Source of the DNA: Toxonevra muliebris | Lineage: Eukaryota; Arthropoda; Insecta; Diptera; Pallopteridae | Length of the DNA: 64,000 nucleotides | Assembly: GCA_963691655.1 (NCBI GenBank) | Contig: OY829329.1 | Coordinates: 62,366,852-62,430,851 of the forward strand | Direction: 5' to 3' | Part shown: positions 11,226-22,531 of the stretch, piece after piece | Numbering within the stretch: position 1 is the first letter of the stretch | Layout of the letters: every line of letters starts with the position of its first letter | Translations under genes and position numbers: made by a program | Notes under the pieces: generated by a model | Told to the model about the DNA's origin: nothing | The model's input: only the letters and a program-made list of their open reading frames with translations | The model's database searches: none

Positions 11226-12735
11226 ACCATTAGTGAGCTTATGGAATCCAGAACTTGGAGAACTTTTCGACTGGGCTAGACGGAACGGTTTAACAGTTAA
11301 TCCTGCTAAGACTGAGCTAGTTTTGTTCCAAGGAAAACAAAGATACCGAAGTTGAATGGAGTGACACTGAATCTCTCTTCGGAAGCAAGGTTTCTCGGTA
11401 CCATTCTGGATTCGAAACTTAATTGGAGAAGGAATATCGAAGAGAGAACGAAGAAGGGACTGGCTGCATACTATACCTGTAAAACTACCTTTTGGAAAAG
11501 ATGGGGATTGTCACCGTACGTTATTCATGGAATGTACATCACATTCATTCGACCCATCATTACCTATGGATCCCTCGTCTGGTGGCAGGAGTTGGGTAAG
11601 AAGAGCAACCAAGCTCGCATAGGAAAAATAGGAAACAGAGACTTGTCAGCCTGGGGATGTCAGGAGCTGTAAGTAGTGCACCTCAGGAAGGTCTGAATAT
11701 GATATTTCATCTCTTACCATTACGGGTATTTGTTCAAGGCTGTGCCGCAAAAGGAGCTCTTAGACTAAGAGAATCCAACGTGTGGAGATCAGCAAACTAT
11801 GGACACTCTACAATTTTGAGTGAGATAAAGCGGAGGGGTCAAAATGGAATCACAGCTAACTTAGATATAGCTACGGATTATATGACTTCAAATTTAGATT
11901 TTATTACTAGAATTCCAACCCTATATCCAACCAGGGAAGACTGGGAATCGGGTTCAGTAACAGGTAATGCTGGCATTACCATCATTATCGATGGCTCAAA
12001 GATGGAGAATGAAACTGGAGCTGGTCTCTACTCCGAAGACCTGCAGCTAAGGCGGTCGTATCGTCTTCTTGTCAGCTGCAGCGTTTTTCAGTCAGAGATT
12101 TTTGCTTTTGAGAAAGCAGCTCGACTTCTACAAGACAGTACGATTCAGATTTCGAATATCACTGTCTTTACTGACAGTCAGGCTGCAAATGAAGGCAATG
12201 GAATCCAAAATAGTTAAATCAGAGATTTTAAAGAAATCTCGTGCTTAACTGATGGCCATTGAGTACCACAGGTTCACTCTCTGCTGGGTTCCTGGACATA
12301 ATATTAACGAAGCGGATATCATTATACCATCTCCGATGTGTGAACTATTTAGGGCGAGTATACCATAGCGGTGTCAAATGATGCTTGGACTAACCTAGAT
12401 GACTCTATAGTTTCATGGGCCTTGTGGCCAAGATTAGAAGAGGACAAAAAATCTGCAGTACGTCCTCTCACAGGAGTCATAAGTGGACATTGTGCTATTG
12501 CACCAATGCTTCAACGGTGGCGTATTCCAACTAGCGGACTGTGCAGAAGTTGTCATGATGCAGAAGAGACAGAATCGATTCTTCACTTTCTGTGTCAATT
12601 TCTAAGGCTGCAGATGAGTAGACTGCAATGCTTTGGGTCGCGCTTTTTCAATAGTCTAACAGAGATAAGGAATGTGGAACTATCGGATCTTCTTACCGGT
12701 TTTTCACCGAAGAGTTTTAAGTCATTACGATGGAA
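11226..12735 (+). pseudogene. LOA-like ORF2 relic: RT thumb, RNase H, Cys-His C-terminus
   Basis: Three open pieces follow each other in different frames. The first (11352-11672) holds RT thumb residues with FLGTILDSKLNW and ITYGSLVWW. The second (11657-12217) has RNase H with IDGSK, FQSEIFA and FTDSQAA. The third (12371-12735) holds the segment after RNase H and a CRSCHDAEETESILHFLC zinc-knuckle-like motif. RNase H downstream of RT places it in the I/LOA group, and the overall match to the intact copy at 39.2-42.6 kb favours LOA. The YxDD box is not present. Confidence 0.82.
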
Positions 12736-13255
12736 AATAAACATATTTTCCATACATAATGCCAAAAAAAATGCCAAAAATCTAAAATTTTGTATGGGAA
12801 GTACCCCTATTTTTTATTATATTGCACTGTAACTTTCAGAATCTTTTTTTTTGTGAAAAAAAATTTGTGCGAAATTTCAAGTCATTACGATTAAAAATAA
12901 GGGTACTTCCCATATCCGATTTTTTTTTGCCATTTTTGTACATTTTAAGCCTTTTTTTTTTAAATTGAGTATCAAAACATAATTTTGTGGACAAATCAAT
13001 GTCAGATTCGGTTTTCTCGTACCAAAAAATCCCCATAGCAAAATATTGTAATGCTGTTTCTATTTTTTTTAATGCTATGTCCAAGTTGAATCTTGAAAAT
13101 GTTGAGAAAATACCTATTTTCAAAAATTGGGGGGCTCGGAATTCAAAATAGAACTATACTTTCATTGGAAAAGGTGCTTAAAATGATCCATAGAACACAA
13201 CTAGGGGGTACCAAACATCAACTTTTTTTGACCCATACAATTTGACCCACCCTAA
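12736..13255. mobile_element. Probable relic of a long-inverted-repeat element, nested in the LINE relic
   Basis: Two segments face each other here: TATGGGAAGTACCCCTATTT (about 12793-12812) and AAAAATAAGGGTACTTCC (about 12892-12909). Segments such as GTCAGATTCGGTTTTC and ACCAAAAAATCCCC (12999-13034) resemble, inverted, parts of the left arm of the element at 59.5 kb (GAAAAATCTGAATCTGG, GGGGTTTTTTGGCATG). No terminal repeats or target duplication could be fixed. Confidence 0.4.
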
Positions 13256-13300
13256 TATATGTATATTTATTCGCACACGCCTTCCAAACCTAACCTAACC

Positions 13301-13312
13301 TTGTATGGGCAA
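13301..13312. repeat. Target-site duplication, right copy (LOA-like relic)
   Basis: This is an exact copy of the 12 bases at 11204-11215, directly after the LINE tail. Confidence 0.72.
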
Positions 13313-15289
13313 TTGCATTTGCAACGTAAATGATGTTAATTTTCGGTAAACACATTCAGTTCTCCAGAACTACGGAAAGAAGGCATTCATTAGCTTAGCC
13401 TCCAGTTTGTTTTCCTCTCACAAAGCCAGTGAATATCATGATAGCAGAGAGTATTCCCTCTGTGGAGTTCAAGTCATAGTAGACATATGGCTCCATTCTG
13501 AGCAGACTATCCCTGAATTCATTGCCATGAGTGTTTCCGAGCCCATACTTAAAATTTGTTTCACAAAAACAGACTAATCAGGATAAGGAGATTGATGAGG
13601 GTATTTAGTTCAAACTCATAATAGAAAATAAAAATGTAATTCTTTCACATAAAATAGCCGCACTGCTTTCATTTAAAAACTATATTTATCTGTTTAAATT
13701 AATTTGTTTAAAAAATTACTTTTGAAGTCTTGAGTTCTAAAGAAAAATGTCAAACGATAAGTTAATCTTTCTTACTAAATATATTTATATTCTTTTCTCA
13801 TTTTTAATCTAAGAAAAAAACAGAAATGAAAATAAAAAATTAACAAGGAAAAATAGCGAAAACATTGTATTACAAAAAAAAAAAAAAACTCCTTTGTTAA
13901 ATAGAACAAAAAAACAAAAAAATAAAAAAAAATAGCAAGGGAAGTCAAAACTTTAGCAATATCCTGTTGCGTAGAAATTGGCTTCACAATTTTTACTTGG
14001 CATATACACATACATACATATGTATATGTGCACACATTTATACCTAAAAAGTATACTACACTTATACACACATAATGTGTCACACTTGAGCGTATTTCGA
14101 GTTTATGCATGTGTGAAGCAGTTGCTAAAATAGAATAATATAAAAAGTTTTTGAAACAAAAATATATATTTTTAGTATCAGAAAATTGAAAAAAAAGAAG
14201 AAATATTAAAAAAAAAAAGTTATAAGATATCAGAAGTAGTAGAATAAGGGAAAGCAGCTTATGTACATAATACAAAGTAGTAGAAAAATCACCAACGAGA
14301 CAGGCCGACAGACAGACAGACGAGGCAGCTGTATTAGTTTATATAAAATGTTATTTAGCTTAATGTGTATGCTTTTCACAGAAGTGTCTCCTCAAGTTTT
14401 GCTTTGAGTTATTTTTTTTTTTTCCTATAGAATTTTTTTTATTTTTTTTTGCACTCATTCACAATTTGATTGAGGCGTGACACATGTGGTGGAAGTAAGT
14501 AGTTAAGAAGAAGGAGAAGAAGTGCAAAGCGTAGAAGTAGTAGACAGGGATTGCGTTAAATTAGTTTTTGAAAGAAAAAAAATTGAAGAAATAGTTTTGT
14601 TTTTTAATGCAAGTTAAAAATAACGTGAAGCGTTTTGATTTTTTTCAATAAGTGAAAAATTAACGCCACTCTATTTTTAATCAATCAAAATATGAAGAAG
14701 AAATTACCATTTCGAATGAATTTACTTTTCAGTTTTAACTGTTTTTACTTAAGATTGTTTTATATATCATTCCTTGTCGCAGAAAGAAAGTTTGTAACAT
14801 GTGAGAACAAATCGCATTTTAATTTAAATTATACATTGATTCACCCTAATAAGAAATTTAATAGCACGCCTTTTTTTCTTGTTTTCGTTGGAAAACCCAA
14901 GGAGTAGTGTATCATTTGTTAGCTAAACGAAAAGTTTATGAAGTTCTAGTTTATTTTGGCAAAAAAAAAATTAAATTAAAACGAAGGAATTAAGATTTTA
15001 AAATGATAGGAATTGTTTGAACGCTAATCAAAAAGGTTGTCAAGCAAAGAAGAAAGGACTCTACTATTTTCATTCCTTCGAAAATATATTCAAAATCAAA
15101 AGAAACGACCATAATTGCTGAGGTATTCATCTCTGAAGGCAAGGGAGATATTTCGTTCCCGAAATCACTTTTTTCTCTCCTTTAAATCTGCTGAAGAAGA
15201 AATTCTTCTTTTAGTCATAATCTTCATCATATTTCTTTGAAGAAATGAATTGAAAACTATAAAGTTGTTGTTGAGCAAGTTTAATTTAA
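13313..15289. other. AT-rich non-coding DNA
   Basis: No gene was recognised. It contains poly-A tracts (13873-13887), a CAGA run at about 14307-14320 and poly-T runs near 14410-14450. The long Phe/Tyr-rich open frame on the minus strand at 13775-14275 is a product of A/T runs. Confidence 0.55.
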
Positions 15290-15890
15290 GCAATATAGTG
15301 TTGCATAATTTTAGGTTTATGTTTAGTTCATAGAAAGCCGCATATCAATGGTCATACGTTGACCACTCGTAAGTACTTTTTCACCACTTTTGGAAGACAA
15401 GACAATAACGCAATAAATTTCTATAAACTATATATAAAAATAAGTTTAAGATAAAAAAAATATTTTTTTTTTTTTTTTGTCGTCTCTTCCAAAAGTGGTG
15501 AAAAACTACATACGAGGGGTGAACGTATGACCATCGATATGCAATGCTCTTAAATCTGCGTTTAGTTCATATCACGGTATTGCATACCTATGGGCTAATT
15601 ATAGTCTAATTATAGCTTGCAGTATGGCATACTTTTAGGCCTGTGTTTAGGTCCTAGCAGCTGATATTGCATACTTTTAGGTGTATATTCAAATCAGGAT
15701 ATCTGGTATTGCATACTTTTAGGCAAGTATTTGGTTCATAGTATATCGCGTTGCTTACTTTTAAGAGTATATTTAGTTATTGGCATAGGTGTTGCATACA
15801 TTTAAGTCCATACCTATTTAAAAGTATAACGTAGTGCATACTTTTAAGCTTGTGATTAGTTTATAAGATCCGGTATTGGATATTACGTAC
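15290..15890. repeat. Degenerate minisatellite, period about 42 bp, core GCATACTTTTAGGC
   Basis: Copies of the core start at about 15627, 15669, 15711, 15753, 15793 and 15836, roughly 40-43 bases apart, each followed by a variant of TGTATTTAGTTCATAG. An early copy (GCATAATTTTAGG, about 15303) lies on the other side of an inserted MITE. Isolated copies of the same core occur elsewhere in the window, described under findings. Confidence 0.75.
15345..15537. mobile_element. Tc1/mariner-type MITE (193 bp, TA target) inside the minisatellite
   Basis: The ends are TCAATGGTCATACGTTGACC and, reversed, TCGATGGTCATACGTTCACC. The inverted repeat continues for about 60 bases (CTTTTTCACCACTTTTGGAA against TTCCAAAAGTGGTGAAAAAC). 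TA lies at both borders (15343-15344 and 15538-15539). It has no coding capacity. It splits the minisatellite, so it is younger than the array. Confidence 0.85.
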
Positions 15891-18229
15891 GTTTTCTGAC
15901 AGCCAAAAGTTAAGTTCAAACATTTTAACGAAAAAGTCCACAGAAAATATTCAATTTTGGCTTGCTATAAACTTAAATTTTATGAAACGATAATTTGCCC
16001 ACTGGGTACATATGTATGTATGTATGTATGTATGTATATGCACATATGTGCGTGTTTTGCTTGAGTATTCATTTAATGTAACCCACATTGTGTTGATAGC
16101 AATCTTCAAAGACAAATTCTTGAGCATTTTAAAATGCAATCAACGCAATTTAATTTTTGTTTTCCTTTTATTAAGTACACCTAGAGCAAAAAAATGCGAA
16201 CAAACCCCAACATATTGCATATAAAACTTAAGCACTAGTAGAATTTTCAGCATAACAAACCATTTCTCCCTTATACCCTTCTTTTTCTCGCTTCACTTGA
16301 TTCTCATAGTTTGTTTTTTTCTGCAGCACAGCACATTCCGATTCTCTTCATTGAAGCGTTACTGATGTGTTTGTGATATCTTTGATAGACGCCACCTTTT
16401 TCCCCCCAATTCTTTTCCCATTTTTTTTTTTTTTTTTTTTTTTTTGCACCCTAACTTTTGCTTACATACCTTCGATGGTATTTTCTTAAAGGGTTGCCGT
16501 AGCAATTAAGCTTCTCTCCTATACATACATAAAAACAAGCATTGGGTAGCACACACACACACACACAAAAGAGAAGGTGCCATGCATCGTTTTTACATTT
16601 TATTTCTTGTGTTTTTCCGCAGTCTTTTTTCTCCATTCTTGTTTCATTTTTCTTTTTTGTTGTTTATTCCTTAATGAGCGCAGTTAAAAAGGTAGTAAAC
16701 GTTAGGGTTTCGTGCACCACTCTCGCACTCCGTCTCGTTGTATATCGCGTACCTACACTTGTTTATGCTTATCTTGATTTCTTTGGCGTTGTATTTTTTT
16801 TTTACTATTTTCTCTCACTTTAACCATATTTTTTATAATTTACTACTTGCCTGTTTGTTTTGCTTTTTTTTACTTGACACGCAATTAGAATGTGTTTGAT
16901 GGATGAATGGAAGCGAAACTCGCAAAAGGTATGAACTACTGCTGGTTAAGTAAATATTAAGTAGAAGCATTTTACTTTCTTTTTTATATTATTTAAAAAA
17001 TTTTTCAATTATATATGCAGCAACGTTGAGAAGTTTCAATTAATTACATAGTAACAAGTTATCGATTATTGCCTGAAATGTAGTAAATACCACCACACCA
17101 AATAAGATTAATTTATAGCATTGCATACATTTAGGCTAAACTTTTAATGCATTAACTACTTTCGTTGTAGTATTTGTTGATTATCCCCAAAGGCTTATGT
17201 TGAATTCACTTTGTCGATAATTTTAAAATTTTACAAATTCTCTTTTCAATCCTAACAAACAGAAAATTGTTCAAACCCAATACATTCATACATAAATAAA
17301 AACCCCAACCGAAAAATCAAATACACAGACAATATACAAGTAAATAATTTACTTTTGCCATTATACAACTACAATAGCTAGAATAAAGTACAACTAAAAT
17401 TCGAAAAACAACAACAAACAACAGCAAGACCACAACCACATAAACCAAATACTAATTTTGAACAAGAAGAAGACGAAGAAGGTTGGTCTTATTTTAAATG
17501 ACAATAACAAAAACCGGTAAAATGATTTCCTTTTTGCCAATTTCAAAATGATTTCATTTGTATAAATCGCTTTGTTTCAACTGAGCTACGTACATAAATG
17601 TACGATTGATAAATCTGCAGCAATTGAATCAATGTTGGAAAGCTCAAAAATTCTCTTGAACTATATGTGTATACCTGAATACACACACTACACATAGGTA
17701 GATATTTTCATGTACCTACATATATGTGTGTGTAATTGGCAAAATTTTGTACACTCACACACACACACAATCATAATACACAAAAAAGTTTTCTATACCA
17801 GAGAAATGTTTGCGCATCAATCGTCAATTGAATTTCATAGAATTTGAACCTACAGAGACAGAAAATGACAAATGAATTCTTGTTCGTTTATTCGTTCGCT
17901 TGTATGTGTAAAGGTTAACAGACATTGCATGTGTATGTGTTTGAATAGCTGAATATGTTAGCATTTGAATCATTGGTATCTATCTTTGTTGATGCAATAT
18001 TGCAATAGTGGTTTACTGCGCTAAAGTATTGCAATTTCCATTTTTGGTTTTTGTACACTTTATTACTTCCGGTTTTACAGATTGCTTCGATGACAAAAAT
18101 TATTCGTAGTCTACTTTTTGGAGCGAGAGAAAACATGATTGAGTGAATGTTTGTACATATATATGAAAAGAAAGAGGATGAGATGAAAGGGAAACGATAG
18201 ATAACAGAATACGTTATTGAAAGCAGAAA
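15891..18229. other. AT-rich non-coding DNA with microsatellites
   Basis: It holds a GTAT/TATG run at about 16012-16037, a poly-T run at 16421-16445, an AC run at 16550-16567 and CA runs near 17755-17770. A single GCATACATTTAGGC core occurs at about 17123. No exon or RNA gene could be supported. Confidence 0.55.
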
Positions 18230-18960
18230 ATAAACGGAAGGGGAAACTGAGTGAGGAACTGAAGAAGGTACTGAAGAGGGAACTAAAGGAAGGACTAAAG
18301 GAGGAAGTGAATGGTGAACTGAAAAAGGAACTGAGGAACTGAAGAGGGAATAGAAAGGGGAACTTAAGAGGGAACAGAGCGGGGAACTGAAGAGGAAACA
18401 GAGTAAGGAACTGAAGAGGGAGCAGAGTTGGGAACTGGAGAGGGAAATGAAGGGGAAACTGATGGGGGAACTGATGGGTTAACTGAAAGATAAAGATCGG
18501 AAAATTAAAATAGTAACGAGGGAACTGAAGAGTGAACTTCAGCAGAAACCGAAAGAAGAACTGAAGGAGAAGGTATGGAAAAACTGATTATGGAACCAAA
18601 AGGGAAGCAAAGGCAGAAAAAGAAAGTAGAAGGAAAAAGAATTGGAAGCAGAAGTAATACAAAGGACGAGCTATAAGAAGAACGAGGAAAAAAGCAGAGA
18701 TAAGAAAAAAAGGAAAGTAGAAGGTAAACAGAAGGTAAAAAGAAGGCGGGAAGATAAAATGAAGAAAAGCAGAAATGAAGCAGAAATATGTTAAACAAAA
18801 AGTTAGCAGAAAGGTAGCGAAGAAAGAGAAACACCCGAAAGCAAGGCGATTGAGCAAACGTAATGAAAGGGAGGTAAAAAATGAAAAAATTAAAGCCAAG
18901 ACTAAAATTAAAAGGAAAGTGAAACAGGAAACATGAAACAGAAAAAATAGAAGGTAAAAA
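18230..18960. repeat. Purine-rich minisatellite, 12-base unit near GGAACTGAAGAG
   Basis: Variants of GAACTGAAGAGG repeat from about 18235 to 18590, then grade into an A/G-rich tract (AGAAGGTAAAAAGAAGGC and similar) to about 18960. The strand is almost pure purine for 700 bases, which opens long minus-strand frames full of Ser/Phe/Leu with no protein meaning. Confidence 0.75.
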
Positions 18961-20956
18961 AGCTACTACAATGGAAGGTAAAAAAGCTACTGCGATGTAT
19001 TTTCAATAATGCAAAATTAAATAAAATTCCGATTGGAATACTAATTCACAACTATTACAGCAGATTCTCGAATATAGTGGTGAACAAAATTAGGCACCAA
19101 ACAGTTATTGAAAAACATCGATTTTAATGTTGGAACTTTTTGAAAATTTCGTATCAACAAAATCGATACATTTTTTGTACAATATATGCCATAAATGGGA
19201 TATTTTCCTGAATTAATGTATTGAACATAAACCTAATTCCTGATTAAGTGATAATTTCACTCAAAATTAGAATAAAAAAAAAATGCAAATTCGTAGTCGT
19301 GCCATACACTCAATGATATATACTGATAGTTTTTTCGTCCACCCTAAAGTCAATAGGAAAATAATGTTAAGATAATAAAAACTTCTTATATATATGTAGA
19401 TTTTACATATTTATAAATAGATTTTTGCTGAAAATAAAATAAAACGAAACATACTTTATGCGGAACTTCTTACCCTGCATATGTTTAATGCATTCAAAAT
19501 CACCACAATCACAAGAAAAAGGATTATTACTACTATGCTACTCAACATGTGTATAGAACCCATTAAATATTTTAACCATTAAGGAAGTTAAATAAATAGA
19601 AACACAGAAGCAGACTAATATAAATACGTACATACATATGAGTGTATGTGTGCGTTTGTGCATGCATGTATTCGTATATCTCTAAATGCTAAACTTTCCT
19701 AGAAATTATACAAAAGAGGTAGAAAAGCAGCCTCTAGTAGCAGCAGCATAAGCTTAAAGGAACAACAGCAACACACACACACGACAGGATAATACAATTT
19801 ACATCACTTTATTCTACTATACAACACTATACTCATGTGCATATATGAATTCTAAGAACATAATAGTGTAATGTTTCCTTTTTTTTTGTATTTAAGTATA
19901 TGTATGTGTGTGTATTTGCTTGACTGTGTTTGCGTGTACAAAACTTTAGAACTTTTACACAATTTCATTTTATGTTAATTTTATGGTATGGCGCAACATA
20001 TAAACATATACATATATACTCGAGACGAAAAAATAAAACTAGAAAACACTCATGCATATTTTCCAAATAATGATGATCATGGGAAGATAATGATGGTGAT
20101 GATGAAATCCTTTGGAAAAACAAAAACAAAACCAAAAACAAAACAAAAAAAAACTATTACCGTTGCGTTATTTCCTGTTGTCATTTTTATATAATTTTCA
20201 TTTATTGTTTACATTTTTGCATGAGAAAACAACAAACACACAATACGCTCACACTCAAACATATACACTGAAAGTATAGCCGAAAAATTCAATCTCTCTT
20301 ATACACATACAAAAGTGGTTCTTCTTCTTTTTTTTTTTTTTGCTGTTATTGTTTTTGGTTTCAGTTGTTGTTATTGTTATTATTACTATTGTTGTTTCGG
20401 TTGTTATTGTTATCATAGTTGTAAACGTTGCCGCCGCGGTTCATTGTTTAGAAACATGTGTATGTTTATGCATTAGAAGATAGAGAGACAGAGAGAGAGA
20501 GATAGAAAGCTAGGGAGGGCAAGCAACAACAAGAGCAAGAAAGAAAGAAAAAACTTGCTTTCTATATCTATGCAGCTTCAATTATTTATATTTGTTATTT
20601 TTTCCTCTTGTTCTTTTAATAATATACTATTAGGGTTGCCAATGCAGCAAAATTTGTATTGTCTTGTGTTTTTTTTTTTTTTTTTTGATTTTTATTTGTG
20701 TCATTATTGTTTAGTAGTGTGCGCGCTATTGTTAGTGAAATATATATATATGTACCTCTTTCTCTTTGTAAATGGATATAAATTAAAAGCAATAGTATTA
20801 GGTGGAAATTAAGTACTAAAGAAAATGAAGCATAGTTTTGGGAATTATGAAAATTGTAACTAGAAAAAATTACACTAGAAACAGAAAATATAAGGTATAC
20901 TGTAAGATATTTTAATATTTAAAAACTGGAAGGGGCGAAAGCTTAAAAAATTTAGG
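18961..20956. other. AT-rich non-coding DNA with simple repeats
   Basis: CA runs (19769-19782), TTG/ATT-rich patches (20335-20420), a GA run (about 20481-20502) and a poly-T (20669-20686) are present. Nothing else was recognised. Confidence 0.5.
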
Positions 20957-21245
20957 GTTATAGAAGATGTAGAAGGTATAGAAAGGGTAGAAGGTGTAGA
21001 AAGTGTAGAAGGTGTAGGAAGTGTAGAAGGTGTAGGAAATGTAGATGGTGAAGGAAGTGTAGAAGATGTAGGAAGTGTAGAGAGTGTAGAAATTGTAAAG
21101 AATGTAAGAGGTATAGTTAGGGTAGAAAATATTGAAGATGTAGATAGTGTAGGAGAAGTAGGAGATATCGAAGGTGTGGGCGATGTGAGAGGGGTAGGAT
21201 ATTTCGAAAGTGTAGGTGGTGTGGAAGGTGTATGAAGAGTTGGTC
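20957..21245. repeat. 9-base minisatellite, unit GTGTAGAAG
   Basis: About 30 copies of GTGTAGAAG and close variants (GTGTAGGAA, ATGTAGATG, ATATCGAAG) stand in tandem. The period is a multiple of three, so the minus strand is open in all copies and yields a Tyr/Thr/Phe/Ser repeat. This is a by-product, not a gene. Confidence 0.8.
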
Positions 21246-22278
21246 AAAACTGTAGAAATCCGGTAAATTTTAACCCAATGCTGTTTTTTTTTTTTCATCG
21301 GAGAGGCTTTTTATAGTGAAGTCACCGATACACATGGGAAATTTTAAGATACAATGTTTTCTTTTCGGGGAGATCAATATTATGAAGACTATAAGGGATT
21401 TACTTATGCCAATGTACAATTTTAGCATCCAGCTGACTTTCTTCTTAGAAATCAAGATTATAGAGAGCATTATTAAAGCAGATAAAGGCAACTCTGACTT
21501 AGTGACGTAAGTGGCCTACAGTAAAAGAGACAGGAGATTATCCATCTTCTAATATGAAAAACTATACAAATTGTAAGAGCCCAGCCAGAAATCGTGATTG
21601 TAGAAAAGAAGATTAAAAAAGTTGAGGAGTTTTAAATTTCAATTGCTAAAGTTTTGAATTGAAAGTAAAAATTGATGCAAGCCAAGCTTTACCTTACATA
21701 TGACACCATTTCCAGTTGATTTTCTAAAGAAATTTTAAAGTTTTCACCTAAAAGTATGCTGGGTTTTTTCTATTTAAAAAAAAAAAACAAAATATAATAT
21801 GCAGAAGGAAGATTTGAAACCTGAGCTGATATCGCATTCCTGAGATAAAAATTGTAGAGACCTGGCTTTATACAGATGAAAAAGATTTATAGTTTCTCTG
21901 ATTCCACCACCAATTGGATAAAATTTTGCCTTAAGAGTAGAAAGCATACGTTTGGTAGAGAGAAGATTTATCACTGGAAAGGAAAAATATGATCCACGTG
22001 CTGATATTTTAATGCACATTGTTATGTTTTGGGAAAGATTAATATTACAGAAGCTATGATAAAATCAAATGAAAACAACTTTTTGTCTTTGATGTCTGAA
22101 AATTTTGTTTCAATAACAGAAAGACAAATTCTTCCAAGAGGCAAGACATGAGTCGACTTATTTCTGAAAATAAGAAAAGCGATACGGAAAGTTCAGACTA
22201 CAATTTACTTTACTTTACAAAAGGGGAGATAAAGATTCATCCATCTCAAGAAATGAAAAATGGCATACATAAACTAAT
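21246..22278. repeat. Weakly repeated non-coding DNA
   Basis: Related phrases recur at irregular distance: GATCAATATTATGAAGAC (21373), AATCAAGATTATAGAGAGC (21451), AATCGTGATTGTAGAAAAG (21590), AAAATTGTAGAGACCTGG (21847) and GATTAATATTACAGAAGC (22037). This suggests a very old repeat built on GAAATCAAGATTGTAGA. One CCTAAAAGTATGC core lies at 21747-21759. The reading is tentative. Confidence 0.4.
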
Positions 22279-22282
22279 TTAA

Positions 22283-22527
22283 CCCTCTAACGGTTAAGGT
22301 GGTCTAAGGGCAGCTATCCTTTAAAATCAAAACGCGCTAACGTAGAAAGTTTTTTGTTTACTTCAGTAATATTGCCCTCCATTAATCACTATTTTATTGA
22401 CAATTTACAAATGTTTTGAACGCATTTCAACGCTTTTGTTTTATTTTATGTTCATTTTGATGTGGAAAATAGGCTTTTCAATTCCCCACTCTTTTGTATT
22501 CGTTTTCAGTTTTTGACCGTTAGAGGG
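22283..22527. mobile_element. piggyBac-type MITE (245 bp, TTAA target)
   Basis: TTAA at 22279-22282 is followed by CCCTCTAACGGT, and the right end is ACCGTTAGAGGG followed by TTAA (22528-22531). The 12-base inverted ends begin CCCT and sit exactly at TTAA, as in piggyBac. It has no coding capacity. Confidence 0.85.
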
Positions 22528-22531
22528 TTAA

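Larger units (their letters stand above)
11216..13300 (+). mobile_element. 5'-truncated LOA-like LINE relic with CCTAA tail
   Basis: A 12-bp exact duplication flanks this segment. It starts inside the RT thumb region (ELGELFDWARRNGLTV, VNPAKTELVLF), runs through RNase H and a Cys-His C-terminus, and ends in CCTAACCTAACC (about 13289-13300). That tail matches the tail type of the LOA-like copies at 39.1 and 59.3 kb. The 3' part (about 12736-13255) does not read as LINE and looks like a nested inverted-repeat element. The open frame is broken by several frameshifts and stops, so this copy is old. Confidence 0.75.

Noticed and set aside
13775..14275. A 166-codon Phe/Leu/Tyr-rich open frame
   Set aside because: It is made of poly-A/poly-T tracts and shows no motif or gene structure.
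16012..16037. Tandem TATG repeats as a CRISPR-like or origin-like array
   Set aside because: Simple microsatellite without spacers, in an insect genome.
18505..18899. Two overlapping hydrophobic open frames on the minus strand, looking like membrane proteins
   Set aside because: They read the pyrimidine strand of a purine-rich minisatellite; the Ser/Phe/Leu composition is forced by the repeat.
20912..21298. A 128-codon Tyr/Thr/Phe-rich open frame on the minus strand
   Set aside because: It is exactly co-extensive with a 9-base tandem repeat whose period is a multiple of three; no domain, start context or splice sites.
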